Shown piece by piece: positions 16,357 through 25,515 of a stretch of 36,496 nucleotides of DNA. The notes beneath the pieces were generated by a model, which worked only from the letters and a program-made list of their open reading frames with translations, ran no database searches and was not told the origin of the DNA. Both the position numbers and the translations under genes were made by a program. Origin of the DNA: an uncultured Bacteroidota bacterium (lineage in GTDB: Bacteria > Bacteroidota > Bacteroidia > Flavobacteriales > Flavobacteriaceae); NCBI GenBank assembly GCA_913062555.1, contig CAJXVU010000033.1:1-36496 (forward strand), given 5' to 3'. Numbering within the stretch: position 1 is the first letter of the stretch; each line of letters begins with the position of its first letter.

Positions 16357-17937
16357 ATGGCAGAAGTAAAACCAGCTGAAGTATCAGCAATCTTAAAACA
16401 ACAGCTAGCAGGATTCGAAGCCTCAGCTTCATTGGATGAAGTTGGAACAGTATTAACTGTAGGTGATGGTATTGCACGTGTTTACGGATTATCTAATGTT
16501 CAATACGGAGAACTAGTAGAATTCGAAGATGGTCTTGAAGGCATTGTACTTAACCTTGAGGAAGACAATGTTGGTGTTGTATTATTAGGAGCTTCAAAGA
16601 GTATCAAAGAAGGCGCAACAGTAAAACGTACGGCTCGTATTGCTTCACTTAATGTTGGAGAAGAGATTGTTGGACGTGTTGTAGACACTCTTGGTAACCC
16701 AATTGATGGTAAAGGACCAATAGGAGGTGATTTATATGAAATGCCCCTAGAGCGTAAAGCTCCTGGTGTAATTTTCCGTGAGCCAGTTACAGAACCTCTT
16801 CAAACAGGAATTAAATCGATTGATGCGATGATTCCAGTTGGACGTGGACAACGTGAATTGGTTATTGGTGACCGTCAAACTGGTAAAACAGCAGTTTGTA
16901 TTGATACCATCTTAAATCAAAAAGAATTTTACGATGCAGGTGAGCCTGTATATTGTATATATGTTGCTGTAGGTCAAAAAGCATCAACGGTGGCTTTAAT
17001 TGCAAAAACATTAGAAGAAAAAGGTGCTTTAGCCTATACTACTATTGTTGCCGCAAACGCATCAGACCCTGCGCCAATGCAAGTTTATGCTCCCTTCGCA
17101 GGTGCTGCAATTGGTGAGTACTTTAGAGATACTGGTCGTCCAGCTTTAATTGTTTTTGATGATTTATCAAAACAAGCAGTTGCCTACCGTGAAGTATCGT
17201 TATTATTACGTCGCCCACCAGGACGTGAGGCTTACCCTGGAGATGTATTCTACCTTCACTCTCGTTTATTAGAACGTGCGGCAAAGGTGATTAATAATGA
17301 TGAGATCGCAAAAGGAATGAATGACCTTCCAGATTCATTAAAATCAATAGTAAAAGGTGGTGGTTCTTTAACCGCGTTACCAATTATTGAAACACAAGCA
17401 GGAGATGTATCTGCATATATTCCAACAAACGTAATTTCGATTACTGATGGACAAATTTTCTTAGATGGAGATTTATTTAACTCTGGTGTTCGTCCAGCAA
17501 TTAACGTAGGTATTTCTGTATCTCGTGTTGGAGGTAATGCTCAGATTAAATCTATGAAGAAAGTTGCAGGAACATTAAAATTAGATCAAGCACAATTCCG
17601 TGAATTGGAAGCTTTTGCTAAGTTTGGTTCAGACCTTGATGCAGTGACATTAAACGTAATTGAAAAAGGAAGACGTAACGTTGAGATCTTAAAACAAGCT
17701 CAAAACGACCCGTTTACTGTAGAAGATCAAGTTGCAATTATCTATGCAGGGTCAAAAAACTTATTAAAAGAAGTACCAGTTGAAAAAGTAAAAGAATTTG
17801 AAGTCGATTTCATCGAGTTCTTAAAAGCGAAACATGCAGATGTTTTAAGTACTTTAAAAGCAGGAAAATTAACTGATGAAGTTACAGACACATTAACCGC
17901 TGTAGCTAAAGATTTATCAGGAAAATATAATAACTAG
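16357..17937 (+). CDS. atpA: F-ATPase subunit alpha
   Basis: Alpha is the non-catalytic nucleotide-binding subunit of the F1 head. The 526-residue product is full length, with the beta-barrel crown (about 25-95), the Walker A loop GDRQTGKT at 171-178, and the family signature region around [17 protein letters not shown]. The N-terminal amphipathic helix [13 protein letters not shown] binds delta. Codon use is more biased towards GT-ending Arg and Gly codons than in its neighbours, consistent with high expression. It is followed by a 125-base gap with a large palindrome before atpG. Confidence 0.98.
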   Translation: MAEVKPAEVSAILKQQLAGFEASASLDEVGTVLTVGDGIARVYGLSNVQYGELVEFEDGLEGIVLNLEEDNVGVVLLGASKSIKEGATVKRTARIASLNVGEEIVGRVVDTLGNPIDGKGPIGGDLYEMPLERKAPGVIFREPVTEPLQTGIKSIDAMIPVGRGQRELVIGDRQTGKTAVCIDTILNQKEFYDAGEPVYCIYVAVGQKASTVALIAKTLEEKGALAYTTIVAANASDPAPMQVYAPFAGAAIGEYFRDTGRPALIVFDDLSKQAVAYREVSLLLRRPPGREAYPGDVFYLHSRLLERAAKVINNDEIAKGMNDLPDSLKSIVKGGGSLTALPIIETQAGDVSAYIPTNVISITDGQIFLDGDLFNSGVRPAINVGISVSRVGGNAQIKSMKKVAGTLKLDQAQFRELEAFAKFGSDLDAVTLNVIEKGRRNVEILKQAQNDPFTVEDQVAIIYAGSKNLLKEVPVEKVKEFEVDFIEFLKAKHADVLSTLKAGKLTDEVTDTLTAVAKDLSGKYNN

Positions 17938-17940
17938 TAA

Positions 17941-18054
17941 TGAGTATTGAGATATGAGATGCTAGCATCTCATATCTTGTATTCAAAAAGTGAAACATTT
18001 AGAAAAGTATCGATTGCATTAGTCTTGTTTACTAATTACTCAATACTCAATACT
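17941..18054. repeat. Nested palindromic element between atpA and atpG
   Basis: The gap holds a perfect 28-base palindrome at 17950-17977 (half-site AGATATGAGATGCT). An outer inverted pair, TGAGTATTGAG (17941-17951) and CTCAATACTCA (18039-18049), encloses about 87 bases. The right end also has a short tandem repeat, TACTCAA twice then TACTG (18037-18055). The arrangement resembles dispersed intergenic repeats of flavobacterial genomes rather than a plain terminator; there is no T-tract. The overlap at 17950-17951 means the inner and outer helices compete for two bases. Confidence 0.7.
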
Positions 18055-18062
18055 GAAAACAA

Positions 18063-18923
18063 ATGGCAAACTTAAAAGAAATACGTAACAGAATATCATC
18101 AGTATCTTCTACGATGCAAATTACCAGTGCCATGAAAATGGTATCTGCTGCAAAGTTAAAGAAGGCACAGGATGCAATTACAGCAATGCGTCCTTATGCA
18201 AATAAAATGACTGAGCTTTTACAAAGTTTAAGCGCAACTTTAGATGCTGATTCAGGAAGTAAATTTGCCGACCAACGTGAAGTTAATAAAGTACTTGTAG
18301 TAGCGATTAACTCTAATAGAGGTTTATGTGGTGCTTTTAACTCTAATATCATTAAACAGGGTGTAAGATTGACTAATGAGACTTATGCTAATCAAGAGGT
18401 CTCCTATGTTGCCATTGGTAAAAAAGCAAATGATGCATTATCGAAAGTCGGAACTGTTGTTTCTAATAATAGCAACGTGTATGATGATTTGACTTTTGAT
18501 AACGTAGCGGAAATAGCAGAAAGCCTTATGCAACAATTTGTAGAAGGAGACTTTGATAAAATTGTTTTGGTTTATAATAAATTTAAAAATGCTGCTACGC
18601 AAATAGTAATGACTGAGCAGTTCTTACCAATTGTTCCAGCTTCAGATGAAACCAATGTTAATTTGGATTATATTTTTGAACCGTCAAAAGCAGGTATTGT
18701 TGAAGCATTAATCCCTAAGTCGCTTAAAACACAATTGTTTAAAGCCATTAGAGATTCTTTTGCAAGTGAGCATGGTGCTCGTATGACCGCAATGCATAAA
18801 GCAACAGATAATGCTACCGAATTGAGAGATCAATTAAAGTTAACATATAACAAAGCACGTCAGGCTGCAATTACAAACGAAATCCTTGAAATTGTTGGTG
18901 GTGCAGAAGCATTGAATAATTAA
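18063..18923 (+). CDS. atpG: F-ATPase subunit gamma
   Basis: Gamma is the central rotating shaft of F1. The 286 residues start with the conserved long helix region MANLKEIRNRISSVSSTMQI and TSAMKMVSAAKLKKAQ, contain NSNRGLCGAFNSNI, and end with the second shaft helix ARMTAMHKATDNATELRDQL and RQAAITNEILEIVGGAEAL. All family landmarks are present and the length is standard. It is the last gene of this operon: a strong terminator follows, and the beta and epsilon genes (atpD, atpC) must lie elsewhere, as is usual in this group. Confidence 0.97.
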   Translation: MANLKEIRNRISSVSSTMQITSAMKMVSAAKLKKAQDAITAMRPYANKMTELLQSLSATLDADSGSKFADQREVNKVLVVAINSNRGLCGAFNSNIIKQGVRLTNETYANQEVSYVAIGKKANDALSKVGTVVSNNSNVYDDLTFDNVAEIAESLMQQFVEGDFDKIVLVYNKFKNAATQIVMTEQFLPIVPASDETNVNLDYIFEPSKAGIVEALIPKSLKTQLFKAIRDSFASEHGARMTAMHKATDNATELRDQLKLTYNKARQAAITNEILEIVGGAEALNN

Positions 18924-18960
18924 AAACAACTCTGATTTAGATCATAGTTTAATAATCTCG

Positions 18961-18990
18961 AGCCTTACTTTAATTAGTAAGGCTTTTTTT
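18961..18990 (+). terminator. Rho-independent terminator of the atp operon
   Basis: Perfect 9-base arms AGCCTTACT (18961-18969) and AGTAAGGCT (18976-18984) with a 6-base loop are followed by an uninterrupted T-tract to 18990. It lies 37 bases after the atpG stop. Confidence 0.92.
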
Positions 18991-19039
18991 ATGGCATAGC
19001 TATTGATTCAGTATCTTTATAATCCTTAAACTAACAACT

Positions 19040-19549
19040 ATGAAAACGTTTAAATCTATAAATACAGTTTTATTATTAGCATTTATTTTGTTTGGATTTT
19101 CACAATGTTCAAGTACAAAAAAAATGCAAACTGAGGCACCAACGGCTATTGGTAAAGTTTATTTCCAAAAATGGGTGGCAGGAATAAAGGGAGGCGGATC
19201 AGGATTGAACATTTATATTCCTGTTGGCGATCCTTCTATAAAAATGGATAGTGTTTATTTTAGAGGGAAATCAACCAAATTAACTCCGAAATATGAGGAG
19301 GAAAATATTTTTGTTGGTAAATTTATTAGTACACATAATCAAGAAGTAGATCTTGTTATGAATAGTGATCCCAAGGCTGAATATGGAAATAAGAAGATTA
19401 TAGAAGAAGTAAAATTACCATTCGAACTTAAAGACTCCGATTGTGTTATAAGCTATAAAGAAGGCAATAAAACCAAGTATTTTAAGATTGAAAATGTGGT
19501 AGAAAAAGCCTTAATAGCTTATCCTAGTGCACCACCAATGAAGCAATAA
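19040..19549 (+). CDS. Putative lipoprotein of unknown function
   Basis: I do not recognise the family. The 169-residue product has a lipoprotein signal peptide with lipobox FSQC (C23), followed by SSTKKMQ, so the mature N-terminus is basic and likely periplasm-facing. The mature part is predicted to be mostly beta-strand, with GGGSGLNIYIPVGD, KMDSVYFRGK and EVDLVMNSDP as notable segments and a single second Cys near DSDCVISYKEG. The gene lies alone between the atp terminator and the promoter of the flippase gene. It could be an outer-membrane or inner-membrane-anchored accessory protein; there is no basis for a function. Confidence 0.7.
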   Translation: MKTFKSINTVLLLAFILFGFSQCSSTKKMQTEAPTAIGKVYFQKWVAGIKGGGSGLNIYIPVGDPSIKMDSVYFRGKSTKLTPKYEEENIFVGKFISTHNQEVDLVMNSDPKAEYGNKKIIEEVKLPFELKDSDCVISYKEGNKTKYFKIENVVEKALIAYPSAPPMKQ

Positions 19550-19551
19550 CT

Positions 19552-19559
19552 TATCTTTG
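19552..19559 (+). promoter_or_regulatory. Candidate -7 promoter box for the flippase-dut unit
   Basis: TATCTTTG matches TAnnTTTG perfectly and starts 3 bases after the lipoprotein stop. The predicted leader to the TTG start at 19608 is about 42 bases. No TTG -33 box is seen. Confidence 0.45.
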
Positions 19560-19607
19560 CATTCTACCTGCTAAAAACGTATTTTTAGACCTATAAACAC
19601 TGAATAA

Positions 19608-21038
19608 TTGGGCACACTAAAAACCTTTTTTAAAGATACTATTGTTTATGGTTTAGCAACAGTTTTACCAAGACTAATGAACTTTATCTTGGTGCCACTT
19701 CATACAGATACGCTGGCCACTGAAAATTATTCAGACAACGTTACCTTTTATATCTATGCTGCTTTTTTCAACGTTTTGCTTGCCTATGGTATGGAAACGG
19801 CATTTTTTAGGTTTTTCAGTAAAAGTAGTGACAAGGACAAGGTCTTTTCAACAACGCTTATTAGCATAACCGTTACTACACTCCTCTTTCTAGGGTGTGT
19901 AATTTTGTTTAACAAACAATTTGCTGCACTTGTAAACCTTAATCAAACCTATTTTAACTTACTTATTGGTGTATTAGTATTAGACGCATTAGTAATTGCA
20001 CCGTTTGCGTATTTACGCGCAACAGGGCGCCCAATTAAGTTCACCCTTATTAAATTATCGAATGTATCTATTTACGTGATATTAAATTTCTTTTTTCTTT
20101 GGGCGATTCCTAAATTTAACATTGATTTACCCGGATATAATAAAACCGATTTAGTACAATATATATTTGTTGCAAATTTAGCTGCGAGCATCGTTACTTT
20201 ATTATTATTAATTCCTTACTTCTTTAGAATTAAATTTCAGTTTAGTAAAACAATCTTTAAACAGTTGCTTAATTACGGTTGGCCAATAATGATTGCAGGG
20301 TTGGCATATGTGATTAACGAAAATTTTGATAAATGGTTATTACCTGAAATGTTAGGAAAGGAGATAAATGGAGCTTACGCAGCTTGTTATAAAATAGCCG
20401 TATTTATGACCATATTTATTCAGGCGTTTAGACTTGGAGCAGAACCTTTCTTTTTTAACCATTCAAAGGCCGAAAATGCAAAAGAGACTTATGCTGCCAT
20501 AATGAATTACTTTGTGATTTTTGGTTGTTTAATGTTGGTATTCATTGTGGCATATCTTGACATATTTAAAAGTTTACTTGTAAGAGATGAGTCGTATTGG
20601 ATCGCAATTCAAATCGTACCAATCGTTCTATTGGCAAATTTATGCTTAGGAATTTATTTCAACCTTGCCATTTGGTATAAGCTTACAGATAAAACACGTT
20701 TTGGCATGTATTTGTCATTAATTGGAGCTGCGATTACCATTGCGTTTAATTATATTATGATTCCTAAAATTGGTTTCATGGCTTCGGCATGGGCTACCTT
20801 AGCCGCTTATGGTCTGATGATGATATTGTCATACCTTCTAGGGCAAAAACATTATCCTGTTCCATATAATATTTCAAAAATTGGCAGCTATTTATTTTTA
20901 GCAATTGCAATATCATTGGGCCCTTATTATCTTTTTGAAGAAAGTAATTATATTATAAATACTGCGTTATTGTTTGTATTTATTATGTTTACCTTCTTCA
21001 CGGAAAAAAACGAAATTAAAAAGCTCTTAAAAAAGTAA
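19608..21038 (+). CDS. Oligosaccharide flippase family protein (Wzx/MATE-like)
   Basis: This 476-residue integral membrane protein with roughly 12-14 helices is of the polysaccharide biosynthesis/MOP exporter type, which flips lipid-linked glycans across the inner membrane. The N-terminus [20 protein letters not shown] and the segment [14 protein letters not shown] are typical of the flavobacterial members. The start is a TTG at 19608; the next in-frame ATG is within the first helix at LMNF, too late, so TTG is well supported. The dut gene begins 1 base after its stop, so the two are translationally linked. Which glycan or lipid it moves is unknown. Confidence 0.9.
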   Translation: MGTLKTFFKDTIVYGLATVLPRLMNFILVPLHTDTLATENYSDNVTFYIYAAFFNVLLAYGMETAFFRFFSKSSDKDKVFSTTLISITVTTLLFLGCVILFNKQFAALVNLNQTYFNLLIGVLVLDALVIAPFAYLRATGRPIKFTLIKLSNVSIYVILNFFFLWAIPKFNIDLPGYNKTDLVQYIFVANLAASIVTLLLLIPYFFRIKFQFSKTIFKQLLNYGWPIMIAGLAYVINENFDKWLLPEMLGKEINGAYAACYKIAVFMTIFIQAFRLGAEPFFFNHSKAENAKETYAAIMNYFVIFGCLMLVFIVAYLDIFKSLLVRDESYWIAIQIVPIVLLANLCLGIYFNLAIWYKLTDKTRFGMYLSLIGAAITIAFNYIMIPKIGFMASAWATLAAYGLMMILSYLLGQKHYPVPYNISKIGSYLFLAIAISLGPYYLFEESNYIINTALLFVFIMFTFFTEKNEIKKLLKK

Positions 21039-21039
21039 A

Positions 21040-21474
21040 ATGACTATAAAAATTATTAATTCATCCAATCATGAATTACCCCATTATGAAACAGAAGCTT
21101 CTGCGGGTATGGACTTACGTGCGAATATAGAATCGGCGATAACATTGAAACCTTTACAGCGAACAATTGTGAAAACGGGATTATTTATTGAACTACCAAT
21201 TGGTTTTGAAGCCCAAGTGAGACCCCGTAGTGGCTTAGCAGCAAAAAAGGGAATCACCGTTTTGAATGCCCCTGGGACTGTTGATGCAGATTATAGAGGA
21301 GAGATTGGCGTAATTCTTGTGAATTTATCTAATGATGACTTTACAATTGAAAATGGAGAGCGTGTTGCTCAATTAGTAATTGCCAAACACGAACGTGCCG
21401 AATGGATTGAAGTTGAAATGTTGTCAGACACATCTCGTGGTGCCGGAGGCTTTGGAAGCACAGGGACAAAATAG
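21040..21474 (+). CDS. dut: dUTP diphosphatase
   Basis: Dut hydrolyses dUTP to dUMP and pyrophosphate, keeping uracil out of DNA and feeding thymidylate synthesis. All five trimeric dUTPase motifs are visible in the 144 residues: AGMDLRA (22-28), RPRSGLA (61-67), [11 protein letters not shown] (79-89), GERVAQLVI (106-114) and the C-terminal arm [10 protein letters not shown] (133-142). The gene follows the flippase with a 1-base gap and is followed by 98 bases before the TPR gene. Confidence 0.97.
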   Translation: MTIKIINSSNHELPHYETEASAGMDLRANIESAITLKPLQRTIVKTGLFIELPIGFEAQVRPRSGLAAKKGITVLNAPGTVDADYRGEIGVILVNLSNDDFTIENGERVAQLVIAKHERAEWIEVEMLSDTSRGAGGFGSTGTK

Positions 21475-21572
21475 AGTTTTAAAATAAAAAAGAAACCGCT
21501 TCTTCTGTTAAAAAGAGCTTAATATTAGGACAAAATCAACGATAAAACGGTAATTTAGGGCATCATTTCCTC

Positions 21573-22934
21573 ATGAGTATAAAATATTACATATCAATTT
21601 TTCTCTTCGGATTCTTATTATTTCCGCAACTAAGCATTGCTCAAGTTGATTTTAACAAGACACCAGACGACGACTTAGGGAATATTGAAGATAAGTATCA
21701 AGAATACTTTTTTGAAGCTTTAAAACAGAAGGGAATTGAAAATTATGGCCGTTCTATAGAAGCCCTACTCCAATGTTTGGAACTAGATGATTCAAAACCT
21801 GTTGTTTATTTTGAGCTGGGTAAAAATTATGTCCAACTCAAAAATTTTGGCGCCGCTGAAGATGCCCTAAAAAAAGCAATTTCTAAAGCACCAGAAAACG
21901 AATGGTTTCTAGATGAGCTTTATGGATTATATTATACACTTAATGATTATAATAAGGCTCTAAAAACGGTGAAGCAACTTGTTAAATTTCATCCTGATTA
22001 TAAGGAAGATTTAGTAGCGCTATATGTTAAAAATAAAAAATTTAAAGCAGCACTAAAGGTTTTGGATGAATTGGATAGTGAATTTGGAATTTCCAAGCCT
22101 CGGGACGCCATGAGGAACAAAATTTATAATGCTACTGGCGACGACAAGGATCGAATAGAAAACCTTGAAGAACGCTTGGCATCTAATCCTAATAATGAGT
22201 CTAATTATCTCAATCTTATTTACAGATATAGTGATAAGGGAGATAAAGAAAAGGCCTTGAAAATGGCCGAAAAACTGTTAAATCAAAAACCAGAGTCTCA
22301 ATTAGTACACCTTGCATTGTATAAATTTTATTTGGACGATAATCAACAGGCAAAAGCAATTACATCAATGAAAATTGTGCTAAAAAGCACAAAAATCACT
22401 CCTGAAGCAAAAGCAAAAGTGTTGAACGATTTTGTGGTTTTTGTTAGATCTAATCCCAAATATGAGGCTAGTTTACTCGAAATTACCACTTTAATTTCTG
22501 GAGAAGAAAATGGAAAATCACGAGCCGAGTTAGGACATTATTATTTACAGAAGGGAGAAAAAGCACAAGCGCTTAAACATTATCAAATTGCATTAAAGAG
22601 CGAATCGAATAATTTTGGCATAATTAAAAACGTTATTTTACTTTTAATTGATGGGAAGCAATATTCAGATGTTGTAATACTAGCAAAGGACGCATTGGAA
22701 ACTTTTCCATCACAGCCTATCATATATTTGGCAAATGGTGTAGCATTAAACCATTTAAATCGTCCTAATGATGCCATAGAGACACTCGAAATGGGAGTGG
22801 ACTATGTCATTGATAATAAACAAATGGAAGTCGATTTTTATAAACAGTTGAGCACAGCTTATAAAATGAATAATAATATTACCAAATCTAGAGCGTTTGC
22901 TAGAAAAGCAGAACAGTTATTAAACACACAATGA
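21573..22934 (+). CDS. Secreted tetratricopeptide-repeat protein
   Basis: The 453-residue product has a signal peptide (about 1-23, ending in SIAQ) and then about ten TPR-like helix pairs across the whole mature chain. Examples are VVYFELGKNYVQLKNFGAAE, SRAELGHYYLQKGEKAQALK and IIYLANGVALNHLNRPNDAI. It is predicted to be periplasmic and to act as a protein-binding scaffold; no catalytic domain is seen. Its last 4 bases (ATGA) overlap the start of the DUF4292 gene, which in turn overlaps the EnvC-like gene the same way, so the three are co-translated. The coupling suggests a shared task in envelope or cell-wall maintenance, which is inference. Confidence 0.88.
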   Translation: MSIKYYISIFLFGFLLFPQLSIAQVDFNKTPDDDLGNIEDKYQEYFFEALKQKGIENYGRSIEALLQCLELDDSKPVVYFELGKNYVQLKNFGAAEDALKKAISKAPENEWFLDELYGLYYTLNDYNKALKTVKQLVKFHPDYKEDLVALYVKNKKFKAALKVLDELDSEFGISKPRDAMRNKIYNATGDDKDRIENLEERLASNPNNESNYLNLIYRYSDKGDKEKALKMAEKLLNQKPESQLVHLALYKFYLDDNQQAKAITSMKIVLKSTKITPEAKAKVLNDFVVFVRSNPKYEASLLEITTLISGEENGKSRAELGHYYLQKGEKAQALKHYQIALKSESNNFGIIKNVILLLIDGKQYSDVVILAKDALETFPSQPIIYLANGVALNHLNRPNDAIETLEMGVDYVIDNKQMEVDFYKQLSTAYKMNNNITKSRAFARKAEQLLNTQ

Positions 22935-23704
22935 GAACCCTACTAAAAATAGTATCATTTACTCTTATTTTATTTTGTTTAGGATGTAAATCGACAAAAA
23001 AAATCACAACTTCGAGTGAACTAAATCATAAGTTGTCATCAAAAGAGCTTATAAAAAAACACCTTAAAAGTGAAACAGATTTTAAAACCCTTCAGGCCAG
23101 AGTAAAGGTTGAATATATTCAAGGGAAGATGTCTCAAGGACACAGTATAAATCTTAGAATGGAAAAGGATAAAACAATTTGGCTAAGTGCTACTTTGGGA
23201 ATTGTTAGAGCGAAGATCACCCCAACAAAAGTAAGCTTTTATAATAAATTGGACAATACTTATTTTGATGGTGATTTTTCATTAATTAGTGATTTGTTAG
23301 GAACAGAACTGAACTTTGATAATCTACAGAGTTTACTTTTAGGGGAGTCTCTTTTTAATTTGGAAAAAGATAATTATATCGTTGATATCCATGAAAAATC
23401 ATATGTTTTACAGCCTAAAAAGAAGAACGAGCTATTAAAAATACTTTTATTGCTGAATCCATCTCACTTTAAAATGGATTCTCAGCAATTGTTTCAAAAC
23501 TTAAAAAATAGAATCCTCGAAATTGACTATAAAGATTACCAGAAAATAGGGAATCAAGTTTTTCCACAAAACATTGAAATTACAGCCATAGAGGATGCCT
23601 TTAAAACAATTATAAATATGGAATTTAAATCTATTACCTTAGATAATGATTTAAGATTCCCTTTTCGTATTCCTTCTGGATTTGAAGAAATTGTTATTAA
23701 ATGA
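22931..23704 (+). CDS. DUF4292 domain lipoprotein
   Basis: This 257-residue lipoprotein has lipobox CLGC (C19) followed by basic KSTKK, so it is probably periplasm-facing. The mature part fits DUF4292: a mostly beta fold with VEYIQGKMSQGHSINLRMEK, IWLSATLGIVRAKITPTKV and a C-terminal RFPFRIPSGFEEI. The shape resembles LolA/LolB-type lipid-binding half-barrels, but that is an impression from strand pattern only. It overlaps both neighbours by ATGA junctions. The family's function is not established as far as I know. Confidence 0.85.
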   Translation: MRTLLKIVSFTLILFCLGCKSTKKITTSSELNHKLSSKELIKKHLKSETDFKTLQARVKVEYIQGKMSQGHSINLRMEKDKTIWLSATLGIVRAKITPTKVSFYNKLDNTYFDGDFSLISDLLGTELNFDNLQSLLLGESLFNLEKDNYIVDIHEKSYVLQPKKKNELLKILLLLNPSHFKMDSQQLFQNLKNRILEIDYKDYQKIGNQVFPQNIEITAIEDAFKTIINMEFKSITLDNDLRFPFRIPSGFEEIVIK

Positions 23705-24933
23705 TAAAAGCCAACCCATTGTCATACAAAATCTGTTTTTTAATTGTTGCATTCATATGTAGTTCTTTTGCACAAGCACAAAGTAAAAAACAGCAACAAT
23801 TGGAGGCCGAACGCGAAAAATTATCAAGAGAGATAGAACAAATAAATATATTGCTTTCCCAAGGTAAACAAGAACAAAAATCTATTGTATCTACAGTAGA
23901 AGATATAAATTATAAAGTTTCCGTCCGACAAAATTTAATTAAAATCACAAATCAGCAAGCTAATTTGTTGACTCGTGAAATTAACAACAATCAGAAGAAT
24001 ATAACCAGCCTTAGAGACAAATTAAAAGTTTTAAAGGCTGAATATGCGGCCATGATTGTTAAGTCTTATAAAAATAAATCTGAAGAAAGTAAAGTGATGT
24101 TTTTACTGTCTTCTAACAACTTTCAACAAGCCTATAAACGATTACAGTATATTAAACAATATGCCGATTATCAAAAAAAACAAGGAGAAGAAATTAAATT
24201 GCAAACGGTAAAACTTCAAGCATTAAATAATAATTTGCTCGTTCAAAAAAAGGATAAGCAAAAACTTGTAGAAGCCAATAGAGTAGCAAAAAACGAACTC
24301 ACTATAGAGCTTAAACAACACGAGTCGTTAATGACTTCTATTAAAAAGAATTTAAACAAATATTCGGCTCAAATACGGGCCAGAGAAAAGGCAACTGATA
24401 AAATAGATAAGGAAATAGAAAAAATTATTAGAGATGCCATTGCAAGTTCAAATAAAAAAGCGGGTAATTCGGGATCATCGAGTTCTTTTGCATTAACCCC
24501 TGAAGGGAGAATTTTGGATGCTAATTTTGCCTCTAATAAGGGGAATTTACCATGGCCAGTTGAGCACGGGGTTGTGAAAGTGAGATATGGTACACGACGG
24601 TCACCTATCGATAAAAACATACCTATTAAAAGTAATGGGGTACGGATAGGTACCAATAAGGGAGAAAAAGTACGTGCCGTTTTTGAAGGCACCATATTTC
24701 AAATTATGACGCCCAAAAATGGCAATAATGCCATTTTAATCCAACATGGAAATTATATCACAGTCTATAAAAATCTCTCAAAAATATATGTAAAATCAGG
24801 CGATAAAGTAAAATACAAACAAGACATTGGAGAAGTGTTAACCAATGACGCTTTTGGGGGTACAGTATTACAGTTTGGGATCTTCAAAGGCAGTAAATCA
24901 CAAAACCCAGCGCTCTGGATTAATGACATGTAA
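23701..24933 (+). CDS. EnvC-like murein hydrolase activator (degenerate LytM/M23 domain)
   Basis: EnvC-type proteins activate N-acetylmuramoyl-L-alanine amidases at the division site. The 410-residue product has a signal peptide (about 1-26), a long coiled coil (about 28-250, rich in Gln, Lys and Glu), a linker with GNSGSSSSFA, and a C-terminal LytM domain from about 285 to 408. The metal-binding residues of active M23 peptidases are missing: the usual H-x-G-x-D segment reads SNGVRIGTN, and the final His-x-His is LQFGIFK. It should therefore be a non-catalytic activator. It is the third gene of the ATGA-linked TPR-DUF4292-EnvC set. Its stop lies 7 bases from the stop of the convergent thioesterase gene. 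Confidence 0.9.
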   Translation: MIKANPLSYKICFLIVAFICSSFAQAQSKKQQQLEAEREKLSREIEQINILLSQGKQEQKSIVSTVEDINYKVSVRQNLIKITNQQANLLTREINNNQKNITSLRDKLKVLKAEYAAMIVKSYKNKSEESKVMFLLSSNNFQQAYKRLQYIKQYADYQKKQGEEIKLQTVKLQALNNNLLVQKKDKQKLVEANRVAKNELTIELKQHESLMTSIKKNLNKYSAQIRAREKATDKIDKEIEKIIRDAIASSNKKAGNSGSSSSFALTPEGRILDANFASNKGNLPWPVEHGVVKVRYGTRRSPIDKNIPIKSNGVRIGTNKGEKVRAVFEGTIFQIMTPKNGNNAILIQHGNYITVYKNLSKIYVKSGDKVKYKQDIGEVLTNDAFGGTVLQFGIFKGSKSQNPALWINDM

Positions 24934-24940
24934 CTTAATG

Positions 24941-25453
24941 TTATGAATCAAACAAAGCTTTTAATTCTGTAGCATCATTAGGCTTCATTTTACCCGCAAG
25001 GACCAAGCTAAGTTGCTTGCGTCTTAAAGCACCTTCAAAACGTGCCTGCTCTTCTTTAGTTTCCGGAGTAATTGCTGGTATTTTAATAGGTTTACCTATT
25101 TCATCAACAGCAACAAAAGTATAAATAGCTTCATTAGCTTTTGATTTTTGTCCTGACTCACGATCGTCAATCCAAACATCAATATAAACTTCCATGGAGG
25201 TATTAAAAGCTCGAGACACTTTTGCTTCAACAGTAACGACACTCCCTAATGGAACTGAGCGGTTAAAAGCAACATGATTAACAGAAGCTGTAACAACAAT
25301 TCTACGAGAATGACGTCGAGCAGCAATACTGGCCGCGCGATCCATACGGGCTAATAATTCGCCACCAAACAAGTTGTTTAAGGGATTTGTTTCACTAGGT
25401 AAAACTAAATCGGTCATCACGGTTTTTGAATCTTTTGGACATTTCGCCTCCAT
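24941..25453 (-). CDS. Acyl-CoA thioesterase (hotdog fold, YciA/ACOT type)
   Basis: This is a single hotdog-domain thioesterase that hydrolyses acyl-CoA to free acid and CoA in the cytoplasm. Landmarks are LVLPSETNPLNNLFGGELLARMDRAA (a conserved catalytic-region stretch, written here only in part as NPLNNLFGGELLARMD), VTASVNHVAFNRSVPLG and the strand EVYIDVWIDD. The frame is open further upstream to a TTG at 25480, but a perfect -7 promoter box covers that TTG, so transcription must begin downstream of it. The ATG at 25453 (MEAKCPKDSKTVMTDLV) is therefore chosen, giving 170 residues. The gene stands alone; its 3' end is 7 bases from that of the EnvC-like gene. Confidence 0.92.
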   Translation of the reverse strand: MEAKCPKDSKTVMTDLVLPSETNPLNNLFGGELLARMDRAASIAARRHSRRIVVTASVNHVAFNRSVPLGSVVTVEAKVSRAFNTSMEVYIDVWIDDRESGQKSKANEAIYTFVAVDEIGKPIKIPAITPETKEEQARFEGALRRKQLSLVLAGKMKPNDATELKALFDS

Positions 25454-25477
25454 CAGTTCTGTTTTAAGAATGAGGGG

Positions 25478-25485
25478 CAAAGGTA
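25478..25485 (-). promoter_or_regulatory. -7 promoter box for the thioesterase gene; decides its start
   Basis: On the minus strand the site reads TACCTTTG, a perfect TAnnTTTG. It overlaps the upstream TTG codon of the open frame, leaving the ATG at 25453 as the first usable start, about 19 bases after the predicted transcription start. Confidence 0.55.
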
Positions 25486-25515
25486 AGATGCTTTTAAAAA
25501 CTAAAGAAGTAAAAT

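Noticed and set aside
17938..18062. CRISPR-like repeat array in the atpA-atpG gap
   Set aside because: The repeats are short palindromic and tandem motifs without evenly spaced unique spacers, and no cas genes are in the window.
24369..24695. 108-codon minus-strand frame inside the EnvC-like gene
   Set aside because: Lies wholly within a clear gene and reads as its antisense shadow; no promoter or recognisable domain.
23701..24933. Active M23 endopeptidase
   Set aside because: Both metal-ligand motifs are missing, so a catalytic call is not supported.
25454..25480. N-terminal extension of the thioesterase from a TTG at 25480
   Set aside because: The codon lies in a perfect -7 promoter box, so it would not be in the transcript.
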